Notes: generated by a model not told the origin, from the sequence alone. 51,779 bases of DNA from an uncultured Sediminibacterium sp. (GCA_937911175.1 CALDSE010000056.1:1-51779); one strand, 5' to 3'; shown: positions 34,673 through 45,159, counted from the first letter of the stretch. Made by a program: numbers and translations.

Positions 34673-36001
34673 ATGAGTAACACAAAGCCCCATTTAGAAC
34701 GCAAATTAAGTCTTTTACATGCAACGGCCATCAACATGATTGATATGGTAGGCATTGGCCCCTTTGTGGTATTAAGTGTGGTGGCACAAATTATGGGAGG
34801 GCCTTATTTTTTATATGCTTGGGTAGCCGGCGCCTTACTTTCCTATTTAGATGCGATGGTATGGAGTCAATTGGGTGCAGCGCTACCAAGAGCAGGTGGA
34901 AGTTTTCATTTTTTAAAAGAAGGCTATGGTGAAAAAGCAGGTTCCCTAATGAGCTTTTTATTTGTATGGCAAACTATGATTCAAGCACCCCTTGTAATCG
35001 CATCTGCAGCCATTGGTTTTTCACAGTATGCCAATTACTTTTTTCATTTAAGTTTTCTTCAAGAAAAAGCAGTGAGTGGATTAGTGGTTATTCTGGTAAT
35101 TTTATTATTGTATAGAAAAATTGAATCCATTGGAAAAATTTCCGTGTTTTTATGGGTAGGTGTATTGGGTACTATGGGCTGGATTATTTTTGGAGGTATT
35201 GCACATGGCAATTTTTTAGAGCCCATCAAACATATTAACGATGGCTTTACCATGCAGCATGGTTTTGTCGCAGCCCTTGGTTTTGCCAGTGTAAAAACTA
35301 TTTATAGTTATTTAGGTTATTATAATGTTTGTCATTTAGGAGGGGAAATAAAAAACCCAAGTCGGAATATTCCAAGAAGTATGTTTATTTCCATTACGGG
35401 TATTGCTATATTATATTTAGCCATGAATGTATCGGTGGCCAGTGTACTACCCTTTCAAACTATTATTACTAGTAAATTTGTAGTCAGTGATTATATAAAG
35501 GCCCTATATGGTCCTACAGCGGGCGCCTTTGCGACTATATTAATATTAATGGTGGCCTTTGCTTCTTTATTTTCTGCCACACTAGGTTATAGTAGAATTC
35601 CTTATGCTGCTGCACAGGACAGGTCCTTCTTTCCATTCTTTAAAGAACTGCATCCTAAATTACATTTTCCACACCGCTCTTTATTAGTACTAGGAGGTAT
35701 TGCCTTTGTATTTAGTTTATTATTCAGACTGAAAGAAGTCATTGACGGTATTCTAGCCATGCGTATATTAATTCAATTTATAGGACAGGCTATTGGACTA
35801 TTATTATTATTTAAAAGAAAAGGTAAAGGTTTTTTCCCTTGGAAGATGCCCTTCTATCCCCTGCCTTTATTTTTAGCCATTATTATTTGGGGAGGTATCT
35901 TTTTTTCAACAGGAACTAAAATGATGCTAAGTGGACTTACTGTTATAAGTCTTGGACTTATTGCTTATTTTATTGCCAAGAAATTTAAATGGATTGGTTA
36001 A
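34673..36001 (+). CDS. APC-superfamily amino acid permease
   Basis: A 442-residue protein with about twelve membrane segments. It starts with ATAINMIDMVGIGPFVVLSV, the unwound first helix that binds substrate in APC transporters, and has MVWSQLGAALPRAGGSFHFL and the YYNVCHLGGEIKNPSRNIPRS loop. The substrate is not readable. Its stop codon is directly followed by the stop codon of a minus-strand 46-residue ORF, with no gap. Confidence 0.86.
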   Translation: MSNTKPHLERKLSLLHATAINMIDMVGIGPFVVLSVVAQIMGGPYFLYAWVAGALLSYLDAMVWSQLGAALPRAGGSFHFLKEGYGEKAGSLMSFLFVWQTMIQAPLVIASAAIGFSQYANYFFHLSFLQEKAVSGLVVILVILLLYRKIESIGKISVFLWVGVLGTMGWIIFGGIAHGNFLEPIKHINDGFTMQHGFVAALGFASVKTIYSYLGYYNVCHLGGEIKNPSRNIPRSMFISITGIAILYLAMNVSVASVLPFQTIITSKFVVSDYIKALYGPTAGAFATILILMVAFASLFSATLGYSRIPYAAAQDRSFFPFFKELHPKLHFPHRSLLVLGGIAFVFSLLFRLKEVIDGILAMRILIQFIGQAIGLLLLFKRKGKGFFPWKMPFYPLPLFLAIIIWGGIFFSTGTKMMLSGLTVISLGLIAYFIAKKFKWIG

Positions 36002-36142
36002 CTATTTACTTCTGGTACCAATGCCACTAATAAGTAGTCCAATGACAAGACCAAGAATTAATCCAATTTTTACATTCTTAATTAAGTAGCCAACACCCAG
36101 GCCTATAACTAATAAAGTAAAAATGCTCACATTGCGTCTCAT
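36002..36142 (-). CDS. 46-residue two-helix membrane protein, unknown function
   Basis: A short minus frame from ATG at 36140-36142 beginning MRRNVSIFTLLVIGLGVGY and ending SGIGTRSK. It has two hydrophobic stretches (about 6-19 and 26-42) rich in regularly spaced Gly (GLGVG, GLILG, GLLISGIG), the pattern of Gly-zipper helix packing. It begins nine bases after the stop of the PIG-L gene and so is probably translated from the same mRNA. Not a family I recognise. Reality is supported by tight packing between two genes; no other evidence. Confidence 0.55.
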   Translation of the reverse strand: MRRNVSIFTLLVIGLGVGYLIKNVKIGLILGLVIGLLISGIGTRSK

Positions 36143-36151
36143 AATTTTGAA

Positions 36152-38497
36152 TTAATGCTTGGGAAGTGAAATGAGGTTGGCTAATAATTTATAAGCTCCT
36201 GGATTCCCCGCAGGTAATTGTCTAAATAAAACTAAACTCAAATACACCATATTGCCTTTTCCATAAGGGGCAATTAATAAACTTCCCGTAGATGGAGTTT
36301 CTCCTTTATCATTCATGGAAAGTGGTGCTTCAAAATGAGCATCCACATTTTCTGCCATATAAGTGCTTCTTTCTTGTACCCAGTTATCAAAATCGGGCTG
36401 CTCTATTTTATTAGGAAAATTTAATACCGAATGCGTGGGTAAAACAAAATTAACAGCTGCATTTTCTTGAGACACTCTTTTTCCCGAGTTCACGGTAAAA
36501 GCATAAGGCCCCACTTTCACTTTACGAATACCTACTTGATTGCTTTTTAAATATTGTACAATTAAATTACCCCCCTGCGAAATGTATTCATTCAATACCT
36601 CATTTTGAGTAGTTAAAAATTCAGACATATTATAAGCTCTAATACCCACCACAATGGCATCAAAGGTTTTTAATTTATTTAATTCAATATCGCTTTCTTT
36701 TAATACAGTTACTTGATAGCCTAATTCAATAAGGGCTTCTGGTAACTTATCTCCTGCTCCATCGATATAACCCACTTTAGTACCCTTGGTTTTTACATTC
36801 AGCTCCACCAATTTAGTAGTAGCGGGGGCGAAATAAGTAATGGTGGGGATATGATCGTACTGAATAGTTCTTTTATATAATTGATCTAAGGCAGTGGGTA
36901 AATTTTGGCTAGCTAATTTTACTTCCACTTCTTGATGCAGAGTACTGCCTGTATGATTAATTTCTTGATAGCCTAGTTTGACAGGCTTGCCTGCATTCAT
37001 CAAGACTACTTCTTTATCGTATTTAGTTTCACGCAAAGGCACTACAACAATGGGTTGGAATACTTCCCCCTTAGTTAGGTCGACATATTTATATTGAATT
37101 GGTATAGTAAAAGAAAAAGATTGCCCTTCAATGAGTACCGAACAAGTAGCTGTAAAAGCAGGATCGTTTTCAGCCTTACCAATAAGCATTTGGTCCTTCA
37201 CTACAAACATTCCTTCGGTTTTAGGTGCTACTAACCAATAAGGCTGTGAAATAGCTTGGGTAGCGGCTACTTTAAAAGAATAATCCCAGCTACTATTTTG
37301 ATTATTTAAAACTGTTTTATCAAAAACAGAATCCTTACTAGGTAAAGAAATTTTTTCTAAGACAGTACGGGCATTTGACCTTTGATTGAAAAAGAATTGT
37401 ACTTGTAAGTTTGTTCCTGGAAAAACTTCTTGCTGTTGCGAACTGGCTTCCATATAAATACCCGCTGCATCTTTAATAATAGACTGTAGTTCAGTTAATT
37501 TATAATTTCTCCAAAGTGAATTAGGCAGCCCTGCAATTGATTTATATAAGTTCACTAAAGCAGGTACCGACTTAGCCGGATTTTCTATTTCATACTGCTT
37601 TATAATATCATTAATAGCAAGTTGGATACCTGGCGCTTGCAATCTATCCCAGTTTGTATTCACCCCTTCCATAATATCTGTCTTTGGAATATCACCGCCG
37701 GTGGTTTCAAAAAATTCAAAACTAGTGCCTCTTCTTCTTGGCCTGCCTTCGCCCTGGCTTTTATGCATGGTTCTTGCTTCGGCTCCAATTTCGCCATAGC
37801 CTTTACCCACGGTAGCATTGTATCCACCCACTTCAATATTTAATTGACTGCTACTTGTGGTATTAACGGTTCCAAAATTAAAAGTATTCCAAAGTATTCT
37901 TTTTGCTTTCCAAGGTTTTACGCCATACTTAAATTGTTCTGTAAATTTACTGCTATCGGCAGCCGCTATATATGCCTCATTGGCAATAATAGCAGAGGCT
38001 GAATGATGACCATGACCAGCTCTTGCATCTCTTGGAAAACGTGTAATAATAATATCCGGTTGAAATTTTCTAATGGCCCAAACGGCGTCACTTAAAACTT
38101 CTTCATGATTCCAAATAGTTAAAGCTTCTTCTGAGGATTTACTATACCCAAATTCATAGGCTCTAGAAAAATATTGCTCTGCCCCATCCTGCGCGCGGGC
38201 TGCTAATAATTCCTGTGTTCTAATTAAGCCTAATTCTACTCCTTGTTCTTTACCTATTAAATTTTGCCCACCATCTCCTCTGGTTAAACTTAAATAAGCA
38301 GCTCTATACATTCTTTCTTTGGTCAAATAAGGAAGGAAACTATTATTCTCATCATCTGGATGTGCTGCTACATATAAAACACTGCCTACTACCCCCATTT
38401 TTTTAATCTGGGCATAAATTTCGGCACTGCTTTTTTGCGCATACAAAGATGTATTGAATAAAAAACAAATTGAAATGAATAGAACTATTTGACGCAT
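36152..38497 (-). CDS. Exported PIG-L/LmbE-type deacetylase with long C-terminal region
   Basis: A 781-residue secreted protein. Residues 1-21 are a signal peptide ending in LYAQ. The PIG-L domain (about 35-300) has the zinc motif AHPDDE at 45-50, LTRGDGGQN, and GHGHH with His162, His164 and His165. The rest (about 340-781) has beta-sandwich-like segments and a part (about 600-700) with YIDGAGDKLPEALIELGY and IVVGIRAYN, like a glutamine-amidotransferase-type fold. Domains of this family remove N-acetyl groups from GlcNAc derivatives; bacillithiol and mycothiol enzymes are related but short and cytoplasmic. The substrate is probably an exported glycan or glycolipid; that is inference. Confidence 0.88.
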   Translation of the reverse strand: MRQIVLFISICFLFNTSLYAQKSSAEIYAQIKKMGVVGSVLYVAAHPDDENNSFLPYLTKERMYRAAYLSLTRGDGGQNLIGKEQGVELGLIRTQELLAARAQDGAEQYFSRAYEFGYSKSSEEALTIWNHEEVLSDAVWAIRKFQPDIIITRFPRDARAGHGHHSASAIIANEAYIAAADSSKFTEQFKYGVKPWKAKRILWNTFNFGTVNTTSSSQLNIEVGGYNATVGKGYGEIGAEARTMHKSQGEGRPRRRGTSFEFFETTGGDIPKTDIMEGVNTNWDRLQAPGIQLAINDIIKQYEIENPAKSVPALVNLYKSIAGLPNSLWRNYKLTELQSIIKDAAGIYMEASSQQQEVFPGTNLQVQFFFNQRSNARTVLEKISLPSKDSVFDKTVLNNQNSSWDYSFKVAATQAISQPYWLVAPKTEGMFVVKDQMLIGKAENDPAFTATCSVLIEGQSFSFTIPIQYKYVDLTKGEVFQPIVVVPLRETKYDKEVVLMNAGKPVKLGYQEINHTGSTLHQEVEVKLASQNLPTALDQLYKRTIQYDHIPTITYFAPATTKLVELNVKTKGTKVGYIDGAGDKLPEALIELGYQVTVLKESDIELNKLKTFDAIVVGIRAYNMSEFLTTQNEVLNEYISQGGNLIVQYLKSNQVGIRKVKVGPYAFTVNSGKRVSQENAAVNFVLPTHSVLNFPNKIEQPDFDNWVQERSTYMAENVDAHFEAPLSMNDKGETPSTGSLLIAPYGKGNMVYLSLVLFRQLPAGNPGAYKLLANLISLPKH

Positions 38498-38682
38498 GAT
38501 TTAAAAAAATTTCATTTTTTTACACTTAAATTTTATAGAATATAGGGCTTATTTATCCCCCCTAAAAATAAGGAAGTTTGGGCTTAAAAAGGGGCTATAT
38601 ATGGATAGTTTTACACAAATGGTAGGCCCTAGTTTGTTGAATACTAAATATTTAAGTAAATTACTAGCTCAATTGAAACCCT

Positions 38683-40422
38683 ATGAAAAAACTGCTGCAA
38701 GCCTTCCCTATTTCCAAGTTAATAATGCTGTTTTTTGTGCTTCTTTTTACAGGCAAATTAATGGCCCAACCCTTTTTAAAAGCACATCCTCATATTAATC
38801 CTTATCAATATGAAGTGGTGAAAGAAAAGTCATTTGACAATGGGGCCGTTACATCGGCACATTCACTGGCTAGTATGGTAGGTGCAGCCATGATGCAAGA
38901 GGGAGGCAATGCTTTTGATGCCGCTATTGCCACTCAACTAAGTTTAGCCGTCGTATTTCCAGGGGCAGGTAATATTGGTGGAGGAGGTTTTATGTTAGCT
39001 AGAAAAGTAAATGGAGAATTAATAGGTATTGATTACCGTGAAGCAGCCCCTGCTTCTGCAAGTAGAGATATGTATTTAGATGCGCAAGGAAATCCTATTG
39101 ATGGAAAATCGACAAGAGGCGCTTCGGCTTCAGGTATTCCAGGAAGTATTGCAGGTATGATAAGCACACATGCCTATGCGAAATTACCTTTTGCAAAATT
39201 GATTCAACCCGCTATTGAATTTGCTGAATTTGGATATGTGATTTCAGAAAGAGAAGCCAAGGGTTTAAATGCAGACCGTGTTAATTTTTTAAAGCATAGT
39301 TCAGCGCCAAGTGCATTTACACAAAAAGAAGTTTGGAAAGCGGGTGATACACTTATTCAATTAGAGCTTGCTGCTACACTTAAACGCATTCAAGCAAAAG
39401 GACTAGCAGGTTTTTACGAAGGTGTAACTGCTGAATATATAGTTAAAGAAATGCAGCATAGTGGTGGCTATATTAGTCTAGAAGATTTAAAAAACTACAA
39501 ACCTAAATTTAGAAAACCTGTAGAGTTTGATTACAGAGACCATCATATAATAAGTTTTGCCCCTCCTTCTAGTGGTGGAATCTTAATTGCACAAATGATG
39601 CAAATGATTGCCCCTTTTAATGTAGAGAAAATGGGATTAAATACCCTTGCTTCTGTAAACCTAATGGTGGAGTCGCAAAGAAGAGCCTATGCAGATCGTG
39701 CAGAACATATGGGCGATCCTGATTACTGGAAAGTGCCTACCAAAACTTTAATTAGTAATTCTTATGCGCAAGCAAGAATGAGTGATTATAAAGAAGGCGT
39801 AGCGGGTAGCAGTAAAGTTACTTTAGCTGGCGGGGCAAATGAAAGTGAGCAAACCACCCATTTAAGTGTGATTGATAAAGAAGGAAATATGGTAGCCATT
39901 ACCACCACTTTAAATGATACTTATGGCAATAAAACCATTGTAGCGGGCGCAGGCTTTTTATTAAACAATGAAATGGACGACTTTAGTGTAAAACCAGGTG
40001 TACCTAATATGTATGGGGCCTTAGGAGGAGAAGCCAATTCAATACAACCAGGTAAAAGAATGTTAAGTTCTATGACGCCTACCCTTGTAACTGTTAAAGG
40101 TAAACCCTATATAAGTATTGGAACACCAGGAGGAACCACAATACCGAATCAAGTATATGAAGGACTGGTGAATATCATCGACCATAAAATGACCATTAAG
40201 CAAGCTATTGATGCCACCAGATTCCATCACCAATGGATTCCAGATGTGATTGCTTTAGAATCCGACTTTCCAGAAGATATCGAGACCAGCCTGAAAAATA
40301 TGGGCTATAAAACCATCAGAAGAGGCAAATTTGGTAGAATGGATGGCATTCTTATTTCAAGCGATGGGAAACGAATGGCGGCTGGAGATAAAAGAGGTGA
40401 TGATAGCGTAGCTGGCTATTAA
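38683..40422 (+). CDS. ggt: Gamma-glutamyltransferase
   Basis: A 579-residue exported enzyme that hydrolyses or transfers the gamma-glutamyl group of glutathione-like compounds. Residues 1-28 form a signal peptide (ending KLMAQ). The N-terminal part has GGNAFDAAIATQLSLAVV and GNIGGGGFMLARK. The self-cleavage site is at SEQTTHLSVID with the nucleophile Thr391, followed by NTYGNK-like NDTYGNKTIVAGAGFLLNNEMDDF, SSMTPTLV and GTPGGTTIPNQV. Length is normal and cleavage should yield large and small subunits. It is divergent from the PIG-L gene across 185 bases. Confidence 0.95.
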   Translation: MKKLLQAFPISKLIMLFFVLLFTGKLMAQPFLKAHPHINPYQYEVVKEKSFDNGAVTSAHSLASMVGAAMMQEGGNAFDAAIATQLSLAVVFPGAGNIGGGGFMLARKVNGELIGIDYREAAPASASRDMYLDAQGNPIDGKSTRGASASGIPGSIAGMISTHAYAKLPFAKLIQPAIEFAEFGYVISEREAKGLNADRVNFLKHSSAPSAFTQKEVWKAGDTLIQLELAATLKRIQAKGLAGFYEGVTAEYIVKEMQHSGGYISLEDLKNYKPKFRKPVEFDYRDHHIISFAPPSSGGILIAQMMQMIAPFNVEKMGLNTLASVNLMVESQRRAYADRAEHMGDPDYWKVPTKTLISNSYAQARMSDYKEGVAGSSKVTLAGGANESEQTTHLSVIDKEGNMVAITTTLNDTYGNKTIVAGAGFLLNNEMDDFSVKPGVPNMYGALGGEANSIQPGKRMLSSMTPTLVTVKGKPYISIGTPGGTTIPNQVYEGLVNIIDHKMTIKQAIDATRFHHQWIPDVIALESDFPEDIETSLKNMGYKTIRRGKFGRMDGILISSDGKRMAAGDKRGDDSVAGY

Positions 40423-40450
40423 TTTTTGTATTTTTACAAAAACCCCATCA

Positions 40451-43400
40451 TTGTTAAATAAGAAATTTACCCTACTTAGAATTATTGCCGCAGCGGTAGT
40501 AGGTATATTCTTATTTACCTATCTGTTATTCTTATTACCATGGGTACAAAACAGAGTGGCACATCGAATTGCCTCCTCTTTTAGCAAAACCATTGGAGCC
40601 CCCGTGGAATTAGGTCAAGTGCGCTTTTCATTGTTCGATAAATTAGATGTTCAAAACATACTTATTCGAGATGAAAATAAGGACACCCTATTTTATACCG
40701 AATCTTTAAAATTAAGATTAAGCGACTTATACTTATCCAATAATACACCTATTATAAAATACATTGGCTTAGTCAATACCAAATTGTATCTGAATCGTAA
40801 AACCGCGAAGTGGAATTATCAATTTATTCTAGATCAACTCAATAAAACAGCAGACAGTAATCAAAAAAATACTGAATTTGATTTAAAGAAACTAGACATT
40901 TCTAATTTTCAATTTATTAGCGATGATCAGTGGGTGGGTAATAAAACTATTTTATCTTCTACTAATATACTAGTTAATATAAAATCAATGAATGGGAAGA
41001 ATATTAATATAGATCAGCTCATTGCTAATAAGCCCTATTATCTTATTCAAAATAAAAAGGGACTGAACCCTATTAAAACTGTCACGAAAACTGTTAAAAG
41101 AAAAAAAGGGGAACTCTATTTTAACAATAGTAATCTTCAAATTTTTGCAAACGAAATAAAGGTCATTAACGGAAAAATGTGGATTGAAAATGGGTTCAGT
41201 CAACCTATTTCAAATTTTGATGTCGATCACATTAGAATGAAGGATATCAATGCCAATATTCGTAAGGCTAGTTTTATAGAAGATACCATTAAGGCCACTG
41301 TTAGCATACGCGTGAAAGAACAGTCGGGCTTTGAAATAAAAAAACTAAGTACGCAGTTTAGAATGACTCCAGAAATAATGGAGTTTAATAAGTTATTGTT
41401 AAAAACCAATAATAGCAGCATAGGTAGTTATTACGCCATGCAATACAAGGATTTAGCCAATGATTTTCCATCTTATATTGACAAGGTAACTATGAAGGCG
41501 CATTTAGTGAATGCCAACGTAGCTTTTGATGATATCGCCTATTTTGCCCCTTCCCTGCAGAACATACATCAAAAGGTTAATACAAGTTTTCATTTTTTAG
41601 GTACTGTAGCCAATTTTGAAACAAAAGACTTTACAGCGTCCTATAATAAGTCTACACTTAGTGGAAACTTATCAATGAAAGGCATTCCTGATATGCGTAA
41701 TACAGAAGTTAAATTTACTAGTGTAGTTGCCAGTGCTAACTATAACGATATTTCTAATTGGATACCAAGCTTACTCACTAAAACCGAGTTAAATGTAAAT
41801 AGCCTAGGTGCAATGAACTTTAAAGGTGAATTCAATGGCAGTTTATACGACTTTGTTACAAAGGGTCAAATTAGTACAGAATTAGGTGTAGCTAAAACAG
41901 AAATAAGACTACAATTCCCAGCAAAAAAAGAGCCTAGTTATGAAGGCTTACTTGAAACCAATCGATTTAATATTGGTAAGTTTTTAAATAACGACTTAAT
42001 AGGCCTAGTGAATTTTAAAGGAAGTATTGCGGGCAGTTCTTTTAGCTTAGATAATATTAAAACCAATATTCAAGGCGATATCGACTCTATTGAGGTGAAT
42101 AAATATATATACACTCATATAAGCACGAAAGGTATTTTACAAAAAAAGGCCTTTATTGGTTTATTAGGAATTAAAGATGAGAATGTAAATTTTACAAGTA
42201 ACCTGAATATTGACTTTAATGAAAAAAGACCTAAAATTGTTGCCGTTAGTGACTTACATTATGCAAATTTAAAGGCCTTAAATATTTCTAAAAATGATAT
42301 ACAACTTGCTGGTAAGCTAGACCTTAATTTTGAAGGAGATAGTATTGATAATTTCATTGGGTATGCTAAATTTTACAAAGGAAATTTAAAAGGAGAAACC
42401 AGCATCTTAGATTTTGATTCCTTAACCTTAGCATCTAGTATTCAAAATGGAATTAAAAAAATAACTTTATCTAGCGAAGATATAAAGGCCTCTATTACAG
42501 GTAAATTTAATATTATAAACTTACCATCAAGTGTGCAGTACTTTATGCAACGCTACTTCCCTACTTATATTAATGCTCCTAAGAACGCACCAACGAATCA
42601 GGATTTTACTTTTCAAATTAAAACCAATTATTTCGAACCCTATTTAAGGTTATTTAAAAAAGAAATATCCGGATTCAATAATTTAACATTGGAGGGTAGC
42701 TTAAATTCTGCAAAACAAAATATTAGCCTAGTATCTAGTATTCCTTTTGCTAGTTGGGATAGTTATTTAATTAAAAATGGTAAAATTAACGGCACAGGCA
42801 CCAAGGATTCAGTACATGTTAATATTATAGCAGCTGCTATTAATATTACCGATAGTACCCAATTTTTACAGCCCAATATTAGTGTGCATAGTAGTAATGA
42901 CCACTCAAACTTTTCTGCTTTTGCTTTAAGCAAGTCGGCTTTAGAAGAAATAATGCTTAAGGGTATGATACAAACATACAATGATGGCATTTCTATTAAA
43001 TGGCAACCTTCCTATTTCATCTTGAACCAAAAAAAATGGGATATCAATAATTTAGGTAGCCTTATCTTAAGAAAAAATAATGTTAACGCCTCTAATCTAA
43101 CCATTACACAAGGCATACAAGAATTTGTATTTTCTAATTCTACCGTTACTGAAAATGCGCTGCAACTTGAACTGAAAAATATTATTTTAGGCGATTTTAC
43201 AAAAGTATTTTTCAGCTACCCTAAACTAGAAGGTATCACCAATGGTAAAATTCAATTTAAAAATATACTAAACGACTTTACGTTCAATGCCAATTTAAAA
43301 TTAGGGCAGTTTAGGTTTAATGCCGATTCTATTGGACTTGCCGAATTATCCATTGGCTACCAAAATTCAACAGGTAAAGTTCCTTTTAACTTAAATTGCC

Positions 43401-45139
43401 CGAATACCGAATATAACTTAGCTGCAATAGGAAGCTATAACATAAAAAACGATACTAGCCCCTTAGATGCCACGTTGTATATGCGAAAAACTAAATTTAG
43501 TTTGGTAGAACAATTTATTGGCGGTGTAATTACCCATTTAGACGGTAAAGCAAATGGCGCAATCCATTTTGGAGGCAGAATTGAAAACCCCTATTTACTG
43601 GGTTCCGCCAGTTTAGATAAAGCATCTTTTATTGTAGACTATACCAAAGTGAGGTATTTTATAGATAGCAGTATTATTAACTTTAATAATGAAGGAATAG
43701 ATTTTGGAACGGTTGGAATAAGAGATAGTAAAAATAGAAAGGCGGTATTCAAAGGTAAAATATTAAATCAAGGCTTTAAGCATTTAGAGTATGATATGGA
43801 AATGTCTAGCCCTAAAATTGAATTATTGAATACGAATGCCATAGACAATGCTAGTTTTTATGGACAGGCCGTTGGTAAGGTAGGCATGACCATTAAAGGC
43901 CCTGAAGAAAATATTAAAATGTTTATTAGTGCTGATGTGAATGATAGCGCGCATATTTACTTACCCAATTCAACTAGTAAGGAAAGTGGAAAATCGGATT
44001 TTATTGTTTTTAAAAAATATGGCAAAACCGCTAAAAAGAATGCAGATATACCTGCCTATAACTTAGTGGTGGACCTTGAAGTGACTGCCAATAATAAAAC
44101 TAAGATTGACCTTATTTTGGATGAGCTTACGGGGGATGTCATTAAAGCCGTAGGTAATGGCCGATTAAAAATAAGAGCAGGTAATATTGAACCTTTAACC
44201 ATAAGAGGTAAATACAATATAGAGTCTGGAAAATACGATTTCAATTTTCAATCCTTTATCAAAAAGCCTTTTGACTTAATTCCAGAAGCAGGTAATTTTA
44301 TTGAATGGACTGGCGACCCTTACGAGGCCGATTTACACATCGATGCGAGGTATACCGCTGAAAGAATTAGTTTAAACGAACTAGTAGGTACCGGTAACTT
44401 TAGTAATGCAGTAAGAACCTACCGAGGTGGTGTTTATGTTATAGCAGGGCTTAGAAATAAACTATCGAAACCCGATATTAAATTTAGCCTGGCCTTCCCT
44501 CCTGGCAACCCAATTAGCACAGACAATGAGTTCTCTCAATTTATTTCCAGATTAGAAAGAGATGAAAATGAAATTTTGAAACAGGTTTCTTTTTTAATTG
44601 TATTTAACTCCTTTGCTCCTGTAAGCTTTAGCAATAGTAATAATAGCAATGCCTATACGGTCACCACTATTGGTATTAATACTATCTCCAATTTATTGAC
44701 CAAGGAAATTAATAAATCCGTTACCAATATTTTAAACAAGGTCACTGGAGATAGAAATTTAAGATTTGATATTGGCTCTTCGGTATACAATAGCGCTAAT
44801 TTAATTGACCCTTCAGGCGCTGGCTTAGCCATTAATGCCAATAAGATCGATAGACAAAGAGTGAATTTAAAATTAGGCCGAAGCTTTTTAAATGATAATA
44901 TTATTGTAAATGTAGGCGGCGACTTAGATTTTAATGTGCGCAATACCACAAGCATTCAAAATGGAACCTTCCAATGGTTACCCGATTTAAATATTGAGTT
45001 TATATTAACCAGAGACCGCAAGTTACGCGCCATTGTATTTAATAGAAATAGCTTAGATATAACGGGAAGTAGTTTGGGAAGAAGAAATAGACAAGGTTTG
45101 AGTATTTCTTATCGTAAAGATTTTGATAGTCTTTTCTAG
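40451..45139 (+). CDS. TamB/AsmA-like envelope protein with TTG start
   Basis: A 1562-residue protein. One membrane segment lies near the N-terminus (about 8-30, RIIAAAVVGIFLFTYLLFLL), followed by KTIGAPVELGQVRFSLFDKL, the AsmA-like start. The rest is a very long repeat-rich beta structure. The C-terminal 350 residues have YNIESGKYDFNFQSFI, GDPYEADLHIDARYTAE and LRFDIGSSVYNSANLID, the TamB (DUF490) domain. These proteins form bridge-like grooves thought to carry phospholipid between membranes. The start is TTG at 40451; the first 50 codons contain no ATG. It follows ggt by 28 bases, on the same strand. No TamA/BamA homologue is in the window. Confidence 0.87.
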   Translation: MLNKKFTLLRIIAAAVVGIFLFTYLLFLLPWVQNRVAHRIASSFSKTIGAPVELGQVRFSLFDKLDVQNILIRDENKDTLFYTESLKLRLSDLYLSNNTPIIKYIGLVNTKLYLNRKTAKWNYQFILDQLNKTADSNQKNTEFDLKKLDISNFQFISDDQWVGNKTILSSTNILVNIKSMNGKNINIDQLIANKPYYLIQNKKGLNPIKTVTKTVKRKKGELYFNNSNLQIFANEIKVINGKMWIENGFSQPISNFDVDHIRMKDINANIRKASFIEDTIKATVSIRVKEQSGFEIKKLSTQFRMTPEIMEFNKLLLKTNNSSIGSYYAMQYKDLANDFPSYIDKVTMKAHLVNANVAFDDIAYFAPSLQNIHQKVNTSFHFLGTVANFETKDFTASYNKSTLSGNLSMKGIPDMRNTEVKFTSVVASANYNDISNWIPSLLTKTELNVNSLGAMNFKGEFNGSLYDFVTKGQISTELGVAKTEIRLQFPAKKEPSYEGLLETNRFNIGKFLNNDLIGLVNFKGSIAGSSFSLDNIKTNIQGDIDSIEVNKYIYTHISTKGILQKKAFIGLLGIKDENVNFTSNLNIDFNEKRPKIVAVSDLHYANLKALNISKNDIQLAGKLDLNFEGDSIDNFIGYAKFYKGNLKGETSILDFDSLTLASSIQNGIKKITLSSEDIKASITGKFNIINLPSSVQYFMQRYFPTYINAPKNAPTNQDFTFQIKTNYFEPYLRLFKKEISGFNNLTLEGSLNSAKQNISLVSSIPFASWDSYLIKNGKINGTGTKDSVHVNIIAAAINITDSTQFLQPNISVHSSNDHSNFSAFALSKSALEEIMLKGMIQTYNDGISIKWQPSYFILNQKKWDINNLGSLILRKNNVNASNLTITQGIQEFVFSNSTVTENALQLELKNIILGDFTKVFFSYPKLEGITNGKIQFKNILNDFTFNANLKLGQFRFNADSIGLAELSIGYQNSTGKVPFNLNCPNTEYNLAAIGSYNIKNDTSPLDATLYMRKTKFSLVEQFIGGVITHLDGKANGAIHFGGRIENPYLLGSASLDKASFIVDYTKVRYFIDSSIINFNNEGIDFGTVGIRDSKNRKAVFKGKILNQGFKHLEYDMEMSSPKIELLNTNAIDNASFYGQAVGKVGMTIKGPEENIKMFISADVNDSAHIYLPNSTSKESGKSDFIVFKKYGKTAKKNADIPAYNLVVDLEVTANNKTKIDLILDELTGDVIKAVGNGRLKIRAGNIEPLTIRGKYNIESGKYDFNFQSFIKKPFDLIPEAGNFIEWTGDPYEADLHIDARYTAERISLNELVGTGNFSNAVRTYRGGVYVIAGLRNKLSKPDIKFSLAFPPGNPISTDNEFSQFISRLERDENEILKQVSFLIVFNSFAPVSFSNSNNSNAYTVTTIGINTISNLLTKEINKSVTNILNKVTGDRNLRFDIGSSVYNSANLIDPSGAGLAINANKIDRQRVNLKLGRSFLNDNIIVNVGGDLDFNVRNTTSIQNGTFQWLPDLNIEFILTRDRKLRAIVFNRNSLDITGSSLGRRNRQGLSISYRKDFDSLF

Positions 45140-45159
45140 GCTCTTTTATTTTTTAAGAC

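Noticed and set aside
38601..38798. Plus-strand frame overlapping the start of ggt
   Set aside because: It overlaps the signal peptide of ggt in another frame and lacks recognisable features; ggt start at 38683 gives a good signal peptide.
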